DNA of 64,000 bases from an uncultured Bacteroidota bacterium. GTDB taxonomy: Bacteria > Bacteroidota > Bacteroidia > Chitinophagales > Chitinophagaceae. Each line of letters opens with the position of its first letter. The stretch's first letter is position 1. Below, one piece after another: positions 33,963 to 41,419 of this stretch. Below the pieces are notes generated by a model. That model was not told where the DNA came from and ran no database searches. It saw only the letters and a program-made list of their open reading frames with translations. Location: the NCBI GenBank assembly GCA_903906365.1, contig CAIVKC010000018.1, forward strand, positions 1 through 64,000, given 5' to 3'. The translations under genes and the position numbers were made by a program.

Positions 33963-33990
33963 AAAGCCCCGCAGCGCGGGGCTTTTCTTT
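33963..33990 (-). terminator. Bidirectional intrinsic terminator, serving korB
   Basis: AAGCCCCGC (33964-33972) and GCGGGGCTT (33976-33984) form a GC-rich 9-bp stem with a three-base loop. On the minus strand, about 50 bp past the korB stop, it is followed by TATTTG; on the plus strand by TTCTTTTC. It probably ends korB and also blocks read-through from the left. Confidence 0.8.
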
Positions 33991-34038
33991 TCAGCGGGCC
34001 CCCTTGACAGTGGCCCGGCAGTAATATGGAGGGAATAA

Positions 34039-35076
34039 TTACAGTATGGTCCAGGTCTCGTTGCCCCTCAGGAGTTTGTCCAGGTCGCCCTTGCCCTTTT
34101 TGGCGACTACATCCTGGATCTGGAGGTTGAGCATTTCCTCGTAACAGGGACGGTCCGTCTGATAAAATACGCCAAAGGGTCTGGGCAGGTGGCCTTCAGT
34201 ATGGGGGTCGTCAAACATACGGACCAGGATCTGGCCCTTATAAAAATCCTGCTCATCATGGATCCACAGATCATCCCTGGAAACGCCGGCATCCAGGTCT
34301 ACCACCACAGGCCGGAACCCTTCCAGTTTGATGCCCTTGTTTTGCTGGGCACCAAATACCAGCGGTTTACCGTGTTCCACAAAAAGGGTTTCCACCGGCT
34401 TACTGGCTTTCTCGGTAAAGATTTCAAAAGCCCCGTCGTTGAATATATTGCAGTTCTGATAAATTTCCAGGAATGAGGCACCCTTGTGCTGGTGCGAACG
34501 GAGCAGCAGTTGCTGCAGATGTTTGGGGTCCCTGTCCATGCTTCTGGCCACGAAAGTGGCATCTGCGCCCATTGCCAGGGCCAGTGGGTTGAAGGGATGG
34601 TCAATGCTGCCAAAGGGCGTGGACTTGGTAACTTTGTGTTCTTCGGAAGTCGGCGAATACTGACCCTTGGTCAGTCCATAAATCTGGTTATTGAACATCA
34701 TGATGTTGACGTCAAAATTGCGCCGCAGCAAATGGATGGTATGGTTGCCCCCGATACTCAAGGAGTCTCCGTCGCCGGTAACAATCCATACGCTCAGTTC
34801 CGGGCGGCTGGCCTTCAGGCCGGAGGCAATGGCCGTAGCCCGACCGTGGATGGAATGCATACCATAGGTATTCATATAATAAGGAAACCGGCTGCTGCAG
34901 CCGATGCCGGAAATGATTACAATATCTTCTTTGGGTATACCCAGGGAGGGCATGATCTTCTGCACCTGCGCCAGTATGGAATAGTCGCCGCAACCAGGGC
35001 ACCAGCGTACTTCCTGGTCGGTGGCAAAATCTTTGGAGGTCAGGGTGTTTTGGGCAATCGTGGTTGTTTCACTCAT
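34039..35076 (-). CDS. korB: 2-oxoacid:ferredoxin oxidoreductase, beta subunit
   Basis: Thiamine-diphosphate-binding beta subunit of a 2-oxoacid:ferredoxin oxidoreductase, most like 2-oxoglutarate-type KorB. The 345-residue protein has the cluster-associated CPGCG at 26-30, the TPP/Mg motif GDGDSLSIGGNH at 101-112 with NNQIYGLTKGQ after it, and normal length for the two-subunit enzyme. The alpha subunit gene usually directly precedes beta, but here 582 bp upstream hold no gene and the next gene runs the other way. A promoter directly before the ATG and a terminator after the stop make it a stand-alone unit, so alpha must be encoded elsewhere. Confidence 0.93.
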   Translation of the reverse strand: MSETTTIAQNTLTSKDFATDQEVRWCPGCGDYSILAQVQKIMPSLGIPKEDIVIISGIGCSSRFPYYMNTYGMHSIHGRATAIASGLKASRPELSVWIVTGDGDSLSIGGNHTIHLLRRNFDVNIMMFNNQIYGLTKGQYSPTSEEHKVTKSTPFGSIDHPFNPLALAMGADATFVARSMDRDPKHLQQLLLRSHQHKGASFLEIYQNCNIFNDGAFEIFTEKASKPVETLFVEHGKPLVFGAQQNKGIKLEGFRPVVVDLDAGVSRDDLWIHDEQDFYKGQILVRMFDDPHTEGHLPRPFGVFYQTDRPCYEEMLNLQIQDVVAKKGKGDLDKLLRGNETWTIL

Positions 35077-35093
35077 GGTAAAATGATTCTAAG

Positions 35094-35124
35094 CAAACTT
35101 ACGTCAATAATATGTTTTACACAA
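35094..35124 (-). promoter_or_regulatory. Promoter of korB (TTG-N20-TAAGTTTG)
   Basis: On the minus strand TTG (35124-35122) and TAAGTTTG (35101-35094) are 20 bp apart, close to the phylum's -33/-7 pattern. The -7 box ends 17 bp before the korB ATG. It shows that korB is not simply the distal gene of a longer operon. Confidence 0.52.
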
Positions 35125-35658
35125 GGAATGGATGAAAATGGCCGAAGGGCCCTGACTTTTTTGTGATCGCCGACAGCCCGGGCAGGCCACCCCGATCCGG
35201 TGCGGGTTTATTTTGACCATTGTTCCTCATACAAACACTGAATAAAAACAGGAAAAGGCCGGCTGCTACAGCGTGGTGGCTCCCTCAGCTATAAAACAGG
35301 CGGGCCAGGATCTGCTCATGGGGGCAGGGCTATAATGGATGCGGTCTCGCAGGAACGGTAGAGCCCTCGGGTGCCGGACCCTGACCAAACCCCCTGGCCC
35401 TGCTACACATGACCTGATAATAAAAGATCCACCTTGTCTTTGTCAAAAGCATAGAGCCGCATTTTTTTTGTAGGCAGGCCTCGACCAGGATGCGTCGGCT
35501 TTTGAAAAGAGCCATCAACGCCCCCGGGCCACCAAAGAACTATCCTGCTGTTTCCCATCCGGCCGGGATGGTATGCGGCCGGCGGCATGGCCCCTGGTGC
35601 ACGAGGGAAGGATTTTACCGGATGATTTCGTACTTTCAGCAGCCAATACAAATCATTT
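35125..35658. other. Intergenic region between divergent korB and S9 peptidase genes
   Basis: About 530 bp with no recognised gene. Short minus-strand frames (such as 35330-35518 and 35403-35855) are GC-rich shadows with no domain or start signal. No terminator, tRNA or repeat stood out. It must contain the promoter of the S9 peptidase. Confidence 0.5.
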
Positions 35659-37827
35659 ATGAAACTTACTGCTTTGCTGTCCTTGGCCTTTTTTATGACC
35701 CGGGCGACTCTTTTTTCCCAGCCCCTGGAACGGGAGCGTCCCATACAGGTAACCGATATGCTCAGGGTCAAATCTATGGGGGGGATCAGCCTCAGCCGGG
35801 ATGGCAGCAGGGCTGTTTTCACCCTGACTTCCATTGAGCCCGACGGGGACAGCAAATGGGATTATAAATATGTAAGCCACCTGTATCTGGTGCCGGCGGA
35901 CGGATCGGCTGCCCCCAGGCAGCTTACTGTAAAGGAAGGCGCTTCACAGCCGGCCTGGAGCCCGGATGGCAGCCAGATCGCCTTTGTGAGGACCGTGGAA
36001 GGCAAGCCGCAAATATTCCTCCTTTCCATGAATGGCGGCGAACCCGTGCAGTTCACCCATGGCAGGTATGGTGCCAGTTCCCCCCGATGGAGCCCGGATG
36101 GCAGATCGATCTTATATTCGGCCACCGTAGGCATGCGGGATCTGTTAAAGGATTCCCTGCTCAATGCGGGACATGAATTGCCCGGCTGGCCTGATGAAAA
36201 GCCGGGGATCGATAACAACAGGGACCTGCTGGCTTCGGCGGCCCCCATCAACCCCGATGGCAGCCTCGAGGAAATTAGAGCCTACCTGGACAACGATGTG
36301 ACGGATAAAAAAGCCAAGGTGGCCGATAAGCTGGTCTTTCAAGATGAGATGAATGTAAATACGGAAATGACCTTTACCCATTATTTCCTGCAGCCACTGG
36401 AAAAAGGCAGCCTTCCCCGGGCTATTACCCATGGTTTTTACCGGTATGCGGGCGTGGAATTCACCCCGGCCGGCAGGGAACTGGTCATTACCGCCAATAT
36501 GGACACGACCCTTCATCCCGACCGGGCGCTGGAAACTTCCATTTACCTGCAGGACCTCTCAGGAGCAGGGGCCCGGCTGGTGCTCGGGGAAAAAGACAAG
36601 ACCTTCGGCGGGACTGCGGTATCCCCTTCCGGCAAATGGCTGGCCTTTCTGGCGGGCTCGACCTCCTTTGTGAGCATCCCGGTCCTTTGTGTGATGCCCC
36701 TGCACGGAACCGCGGCGGATATCATCCGCATACCCCTGGACCGCAGCAAGGGCGGACTGGTTTGGAGCAAGGATGAAAAATACCTGTATTTCACCGCCCA
36801 GTCCAACGGGGGGGTGCCACTATACCGTGCCAATTTACAGACCCGCAGCACCGAGCAGCTGACAGACTTCAATACAGGCACCGGAAGTTTTGACCTGCAG
36901 GCAGGCCGGCTGGTCTATGTGAGGACGGCGGTGGAGGATCCTTATGAAGTCTACAGTGCAGACGGAAACCTGGAGCATCCCAAAAAGATCAGCGATTTCA
37001 ATGGTCCCTGGCTGAAGGAGCGCCTCCTCAGCCTACCGGAAAAACATACCTTCAAAAACGACCAGGGAATGGTGATTGAATACTGGGTGATGAAGCCCCT
37101 ACATTACCAGGCAGGTCAAAAATATCCCCTGCTGCTGGATATCCATGGCGGGCCTTCGGCGATGTGGGGTCCCGGGGAAAGCAGCATGTGGCATGAGTTC
37201 CAGTACTTCTGCGCCAGGGGTTATGGGGTTGTATACTGCAACCCGAGGGGCTCGGGCGGATATGGCCTTGATTTTCTCAGAGCCAATATCAACAACTGGG
37301 GCGCAGGCCCCACCAGCGATGTGCTCACGGCCCTGGACCATGCGGTGGCCGAAGGCTGGGCAGATACCTCCAGGCTGCTGGTCAGCGGGGGATCCTATGC
37401 GGGCTATCTGGTGGCCTGGATCATTTCCCATGACCACCGTTTTCGCGCAGCCTGTTCCCAGCGCGGTGTCTATGACCTGGCCACTTTTTTCGGGGAAGGA
37501 AATGCATGGCGGCTGGTCCCCAATTATTTTGGGGGCTACCCCTGGCAGCCTGCCGTCAGGGAAATCCTGCAGCGGGAATCCCCCATCAGCTATGTGGATC
37601 AGATCACCACCCCTTATATCATTTTCCACGGGGAAAATGACCGCCGCACCGGTTTCGTACAGGGTGAAATGCTCTATCGCAGCCTGAAGGTATTGGGGAG
37701 GCCGGTGGAATATGTACGCCATCCCGGAGCAACCCACGAGATCACCCGGGCCGGTGATAACCGACAGCGGATAGACCAGATGCTGCGCACCTACGAATTC
37801 TTCGAGCGGTGGCTGCACCGTCCCTGA
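35659..37827 (+). CDS. Secreted S9-family prolyl oligopeptidase-like serine peptidase
   Basis: A 722-residue periplasmic peptidase, probably an aminoacyl- or acylaminoacyl-peptidase acting on short peptides. After a signal peptide (MKLTALLSLAFFMTRATLFSQ), PD40/WD40-like repeats (AWSPDGSQIAF, RWSPDGRSILY) build the N-terminal propeller. The C-terminal alpha/beta-hydrolase domain opens with DIHGGPSAMWG and contains the triad Ser579 in SGGSYAGY, Asp661 in HGENDRR and His693 in GATHEI. Length and layout are typical of S9C enzymes in Bacteroidota. It stands alone; the aminotransferase follows after 125 bp on the same strand. Confidence 0.93.
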   Translation: MKLTALLSLAFFMTRATLFSQPLERERPIQVTDMLRVKSMGGISLSRDGSRAVFTLTSIEPDGDSKWDYKYVSHLYLVPADGSAAPRQLTVKEGASQPAWSPDGSQIAFVRTVEGKPQIFLLSMNGGEPVQFTHGRYGASSPRWSPDGRSILYSATVGMRDLLKDSLLNAGHELPGWPDEKPGIDNNRDLLASAAPINPDGSLEEIRAYLDNDVTDKKAKVADKLVFQDEMNVNTEMTFTHYFLQPLEKGSLPRAITHGFYRYAGVEFTPAGRELVITANMDTTLHPDRALETSIYLQDLSGAGARLVLGEKDKTFGGTAVSPSGKWLAFLAGSTSFVSIPVLCVMPLHGTAADIIRIPLDRSKGGLVWSKDEKYLYFTAQSNGGVPLYRANLQTRSTEQLTDFNTGTGSFDLQAGRLVYVRTAVEDPYEVYSADGNLEHPKKISDFNGPWLKERLLSLPEKHTFKNDQGMVIEYWVMKPLHYQAGQKYPLLLDIHGGPSAMWGPGESSMWHEFQYFCARGYGVVYCNPRGSGGYGLDFLRANINNWGAGPTSDVLTALDHAVAEGWADTSRLLVSGGSYAGYLVAWIISHDHRFRAACSQRGVYDLATFFGEGNAWRLVPNYFGGYPWQPAVREILQRESPISYVDQITTPYIIFHGENDRRTGFVQGEMLYRSLKVLGRPVEYVRHPGATHEITRAGDNRQRIDQMLRTYEFFERWLHRP

Positions 37828-37952
37828 CAGGCTGCCACCGGCTGGTCAGCCCCTTCCTGCCTGAAGGCCGCAACGGGCGGGGGCCAGCGGGCAGCCGGGG
37901 CCATGTACCCTTTGTATCTATCGCAACCTAATTATGACAAAATAATACCACC

Positions 37953-39209
37953 GTGAAACTGTCCCATTTATCAGAGACCCTGATCGGATCAGAAATTGTA
38001 AAACTCGGCGGGGAAATCCGTGAAAGAATGCGGCTTGGGGAGCCGGTCTACAATTTTACGGTTGGAGATTTTGACCCGGCCATCTTCCCCATTCCAAAGG
38101 CACTGGAAGAAGAAGTGATAGAAGCCTACCGGCAACATTTTACCAATTACCCCTCCGCCGAAGGCAACCTCGACCTGCGGGAAGCCATCTCCGCTTTTCT
38201 GCTGGAGCGCGAAGGGCTGCAGTATTCCACCGACGAAATACTGGTGTCATGCGGCGGCAGGCCACTGATCTATTCGCTGTTCCGGGTGATTGCTGATCCC
38301 GGTGACCGTGTCATCTATGCGGTACCCTCCTGGAACAACAACCACTATACCCATTTTGTGGGAGGAGAACACATCGTGATTGATACCAGCCCGGAAAATG
38401 ATTTTATGCCGGCCGCTGCCGATATCAGGCCCCATATCCAGGGGGCGACCCTGCTTTGCCTCTGTTCACCGCAGAACCCCACCGGTACGACCATCTCCCA
38501 AAAGGACCTCGAAGACATTTGCGATATGGTCCTGCAGGAAAACGGCCGGCGTGGGGAAGGAGAAAAAAAACTCTTCGTCATGTACGATCAGATGTACTGG
38601 CAACTGACCTACGGGGATTTCCGCCACCATGACCCGGTCAGCCTGCGGCCCGCCATGAAAGACTATACCATCTACATCGATGCCATCAGCAAGGTTTTTG
38701 CTGCCACCGGCCTTCGCATCGGATGGGCCTTCGGCCCCGCGGAGGTGATGGGAAAAATGAAATCCATCCTGGGACATATCGGTGCCTGGGGCCCGATGGC
38801 CGAACAAAAGGCCACCGCGCGTTTTTTGCCCCAGTCTCAAAAAATTGATGCCTTTCTGGGCGGCTTCAAGGCTGCCATGAAACAAAGACTGGACAAAATG
38901 TATGCGGGGTTCATGCAGTTGAAAAATGAAGGCTTTGCAGTGGATGCCATCACGCCCCAGGCGGCCATCTACCTGACCATCAAAATAGACCTGGCGGGCA
39001 AAAAAAACAGGGCTGGTGAACTGCTGGCCACCCAGAGCCAGGTAACCTCCTATTTACTAAGGGAAGCCAAACTGGCCGTGGTACCCTTTTCTGCCTTCGG
39101 CACTCCCAAAAACATGCCCTGGTACAGGCTCAGCGTCGGCACCTGTCAGCTGGACCAAATAGATGCGGTCATCAGTCACCTGAGGGAAGCCATGCAAAAA
39201 CTCACATAA
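37953..39209 (+). CDS. PLP-dependent class I/II aminotransferase
   Basis: A 418-residue fold-type-I aminotransferase. The start is GTG at 37953 (protein begins MKLSHLSETLIGSEIVKLGG). Conserved features are the aspartate/tyrosine-type VGDFDPAIFPIP near the N-terminus, the substrate-site LCSPQNPTGT around 170, the Schiff-base Lys247 in DAISKVFAATGLRIGW, and the C-terminal RLSVGTC arginine that binds the substrate carboxylate. Substrate specificity is not clear; the group includes aspartate and aromatic transaminases. The stop codon overlaps the T-run of the terminator belonging to the convergent small operon. Confidence 0.9.
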   Translation: MKLSHLSETLIGSEIVKLGGEIRERMRLGEPVYNFTVGDFDPAIFPIPKALEEEVIEAYRQHFTNYPSAEGNLDLREAISAFLLEREGLQYSTDEILVSCGGRPLIYSLFRVIADPGDRVIYAVPSWNNNHYTHFVGGEHIVIDTSPENDFMPAAADIRPHIQGATLLCLCSPQNPTGTTISQKDLEDICDMVLQENGRRGEGEKKLFVMYDQMYWQLTYGDFRHHDPVSLRPAMKDYTIYIDAISKVFAATGLRIGWAFGPAEVMGKMKSILGHIGAWGPMAEQKATARFLPQSQKIDAFLGGFKAAMKQRLDKMYAGFMQLKNEGFAVDAITPQAAIYLTIKIDLAGKKNRAGELLATQSQVTSYLLREAKLAVVPFSAFGTPKNMPWYRLSVGTCQLDQIDAVISHLREAMQKLT

Positions 39210-39236
39210 AAAAGGGGATTACTTTTGGTAATCCCC
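39207..39236 (-). terminator. Intrinsic terminator of the small lipoprotein operon
   Basis: GGGGATTAC (39214-39222) and GTAATCCCC (39228-39236) form a perfect 9-bp stem with a five-base loop. On the minus strand it is followed by seven Ts; the plus strand has no T-run. It lies 30 bp past the stop of the 82-residue gene, direct evidence that this small minus-strand operon is transcribed. Confidence 0.85.
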
Positions 39237-39265
39237 TGCTATTAAAAAATAAAATAAAACCGACT

Positions 39266-39514
39266 TTAATTCTTGTTACAGATAAACTGAAAAGGCTTTA
39301 ATTCCTTTTGGCGAACCACCTGCTGTATGTCGCGTGCCTTTGACAGGATCTTGTATTTATTCATATCAAAGATCTCGTGACAAACGCAAAAATTATCCAC
39401 CGTTTCATAATGGAACAACAAATCATTTAATTGTTCCAGTTCCTGCTCCATGAACCTTTCATTCATGTATTCGTCCTTGACAAGAACAAGCAAATCCCTG
39501 TTAGAAGCTTTCAT
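39266..39514 (-). CDS. Conserved-looking small hypothetical protein (82 aa)
   Basis: An 82-residue soluble protein with no signal or membrane segment, rich in charged residues and with three Cys (an FCVC pair in the middle and one near the C-terminus). It looks helical: an acidic first half (DEYMNERFMEQELEQLNDLL) and a basic second half. I do not recognise the family. It is the second gene of a two-gene operon: its ATG lies 12 bp after the stop of a 46-residue lipoprotein, and a strong terminator follows. The lower GC than flanking genes is visible by eye. The terminator and close coupling make a chance ORF unlikely. Confidence 0.7.
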   Translation of the reverse strand: MKASNRDLLVLVKDEYMNERFMEQELEQLNDLLFHYETVDNFCVCHEIFDMNKYKILSKARDIQQVVRQKELKPFQFICNKN

Positions 39515-39525
39515 TCAATTAGATT

Positions 39526-39666
39526 TTAATATCCTACCATGCCTTTATTGGTGCCACATCCGCAACGCTTGCTCGATCCGCCAATCCGGTTTCCTGAACT
39601 GCAGGAAGCAAACAGCATACTAATTACTATAAACAAGAAAATAACTCCTGATGTTGGCTTTTTCAT
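39526..39666 (-). CDS. Tiny lipoprotein (46 aa) with C-terminal CGCGTNKGMVGY
   Basis: From ATG 39666 a 46-residue protein is encoded: a lysine-rich N-terminus (MKKP), a hydrophobic core, and a lipobox (LFASC, Cys22), leaving a mature peptide of only 25 residues. That peptide is Gly/Ser-rich and ends with the cysteine motif SKRCGCGTNKGMVGY. Very short Bacteroidota lipoproteins with this type of Cys-Gly-Cys tail appear to recur, to my recollection, but I know no function. It precedes the 82-residue gene by 12 bp and shares its terminator. The CGC pair could bind metal or form a disulfide at the cell surface. Confidence 0.72.
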   Translation of the reverse strand: MKKPTSGVIFLFIVISMLFASCSSGNRIGGSSKRCGCGTNKGMVGY

Positions 39667-39727
39667 AGTTTTATTGTTGATAAATTTAAACTATTTTATA
39701 GACAAAATAATATGCTGCCGGGCCCAA

Positions 39728-40867
39728 ATGTCAAAATTTAACAGTTTTCCCCCTCCCAAGCCCAAAATCCTTGTAGCCCCGCTGGACTGGGGGCTGGGGC
39801 ATGCCACCCGTTGCATTCCAATCATTCGGAATTTGAAATCACTTGGTTATGAGGTGATTATTGCAGGTGAAGGAGCCCAGCGCCGGCTGCTGGAGCAGGA
39901 ATTCCCCCTTGATCGTTTTGTAGAACTGCGCGGATACAGGGTCCGCTATGGCAAAAATCGATGGTTAACCATTATGAAGATTTCTTTGCAGATTCCCAAA
40001 ATATTGATCCAGATCAATCGGGAAAATCGATGGCTGAAGCAGTTTGTGCGTCAGGAGGCGCCGGCAGCAGTCATTGCAGACAACCGCTACGGGCTGCATA
40101 ACCCCCAACTCCGCAGCATATTGATCACCCACCAGCTGTCCATCCGGACCCCGCTGGGTAAGCTGGTCAGCCTTCTTTTGCGGCACCTCAATTACCGCTT
40201 CATACGGCCCTTTGATGCCTGTTGGGTACCCGACTATCCACAAGTGTTCCATTCCCTGGCCGGTACACTGTCGCATCCGGCGAAGCTGCCTGAAACAACG
40301 CTACGCTATATAGGCCCGCTCTCCCGCTTTGAAGCCCCACATCGCGTCGCCCACGATATTGATCTGCTCGTCCTGCTTTCGGGAGCCGAACCGCAACGAA
40401 CGGTTTTGGAAAAGATCCTCCTGGGTCAATTGGCTTCCCATCCAGGAAGGGTTTTTTTTCTCAGGGGGCTTCCCGGCGAAGGGGCTCTGCCAGAGGCGCC
40501 GCCCGGGGTGACCCTGTGCAATCACCTGGATTCAGCCGGTCTTCAGGAGCTGATCTGCCGCAGCCGGCTGGTCATCAGCCGCTCGGGATACAGTACGGTG
40601 ATGGACCTGGTCAGGCTGGGCTGCAAAAGCATCCTGATACCCACTCCCGGGCAAAGCGAACAGGAATACCTGTCCTCCTATCTTTTCGGTAAAAAAATAG
40701 CCTACCAGGCCAAACAGGAATCTTTTTCCCTTTCCCGGGCACTGGCGGGCGCAGAGGCTTTTCCCTATGCCATGGCCCCCTGGGACCACCAGGTCCTTCT
40801 TACAGCGGCCATGGAGGAATTGGACCTGGAGCTCCGCCAGGGCGCGGCCGGGACCGGGCGGAAGTAA
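39728..40867 (+). CDS. MurG/GT28-like glycosyltransferase
   Basis: A 379-residue GT-B-fold glycosyltransferase. ATG 39728 gives the conserved opening PKILVAPLDWGLGHATRC, whose glycine-rich GLGHATR loop is the MurG/GT28 acceptor-side motif. In the C-terminal domain SRLVISRSGYSTVMDLVRLG followed by PTPGQSEQEYLS is the nucleotide-sugar-binding region of this family. Donor and acceptor are unknown; cell-envelope glycolipid or surface-glycan synthesis is likely. The gene is divergent from the tiny lipoprotein operon and convergent with the phosphatase, six bases apart. Confidence 0.82.
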   Translation: MSKFNSFPPPKPKILVAPLDWGLGHATRCIPIIRNLKSLGYEVIIAGEGAQRRLLEQEFPLDRFVELRGYRVRYGKNRWLTIMKISLQIPKILIQINRENRWLKQFVRQEAPAAVIADNRYGLHNPQLRSILITHQLSIRTPLGKLVSLLLRHLNYRFIRPFDACWVPDYPQVFHSLAGTLSHPAKLPETTLRYIGPLSRFEAPHRVAHDIDLLVLLSGAEPQRTVLEKILLGQLASHPGRVFFLRGLPGEGALPEAPPGVTLCNHLDSAGLQELICRSRLVISRSGYSTVMDLVRLGCKSILIPTPGQSEQEYLSSYLFGKKIAYQAKQESFSLSRALAGAEAFPYAMAPWDHQVLLTAAMEELDLELRQGAAGTGRK

Positions 40868-40873
40868 GGGCCT

Positions 40874-41371
40874 TTAACCAGCCAGGGCTTTGGGGTAATC
40901 AAAAAACCAGAATTCTTTTTTAGCCTCCGGGAAGCGGGACCAGGAATCCGCATGAATATGCAGGGCGAAGATTCCGCAGGTAGGCATATTGTCCACCTGC
41001 ACACCGGTCAGGGTATTGACAAAAGCCGTAATGCCGGGATTGTGACTAAACAGGGCAACATGGCTGCATGGATCGGGCAATGCTGCCACTACCTGCTCAA
41101 AGGTGTCGGTGCCTGCGTGATAGAGTTCGGGAATCAGTTTCATATCCTCCGGTTTGCGGCCGTAGGCTGCCATGAAGAGTTCGGCTGTTGACCTGGCGCG
41201 GAGGGCGGTGGAGGAAACAAAACAGTCTATGGGAATTTTTTTTGCCAGCAGGCGGCGGGCCATTTCAGGGGCATCCCTTTTTCCCCTCTCCTGGAGGGGT
41301 CGATCAAAATCACTGTGCACCCCGGTATCCCAGCTGCTCTTGGCATGCCGTATGATCAGTAAGGATTTCAT
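40874..41371 (-). CDS. SixA-like histidine phosphatase
   Basis: A 165-residue histidine-phosphatase-superfamily protein of the short SixA type. The phosphohistidine-forming motif is LLIIRHAKSSWD (Arg8-His9), with the second histidine in ALFSHNPGI and a conserved SSTALRARSTAE. SixA dephosphorylates phosphohistidine on signalling or PTS proteins. The gene is 48 bp downstream of purF on the same strand, so it may be carried on the purF transcript. The substrate is unknown. Confidence 0.88.
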   Translation of the reverse strand: MKSLLIIRHAKSSWDTGVHSDFDRPLQERGKRDAPEMARRLLAKKIPIDCFVSSTALRARSTAELFMAAYGRKPEDMKLIPELYHAGTDTFEQVVAALPDPCSHVALFSHNPGITAFVNTLTGVQVDNMPTCGIFALHIHADSWSRFPEAKKEFWFFDYPKALAG

Positions 41372-41419
41372 AGCTTAAACTTCAAAGTAAGACCGGGTTG
41401 TTTTGCCGGTAAATTTCGC

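Larger units (their letters stand above)
33264..34038. other. AT-rich 775-bp block without a convincing protein gene
   Basis: By eye this stretch is much richer in A and T than its neighbours. Short minus-strand frames (for example 33652-33960) overlap a plus-strand terminator and have no recognisable domain. Structures seen are an 8-bp perfect hairpin at 33526-33547 (TTCCTGTT / AACAGGAA), a 7-bp hairpin at 33701-33720 (ATGCCGC / GCGGCAT), a strong plus-strand terminator at 33885-33915 and a GC-rich terminator at 33963-33990. It could encode a plus-strand RNA or be decayed sequence. Confidence 0.55.

Noticed and set aside
35403-35855. Minus-strand frame between korB and the S9 peptidase
   Set aside because: Runs into the start of the S9 peptidase gene on the other strand and has no start signal or motif.
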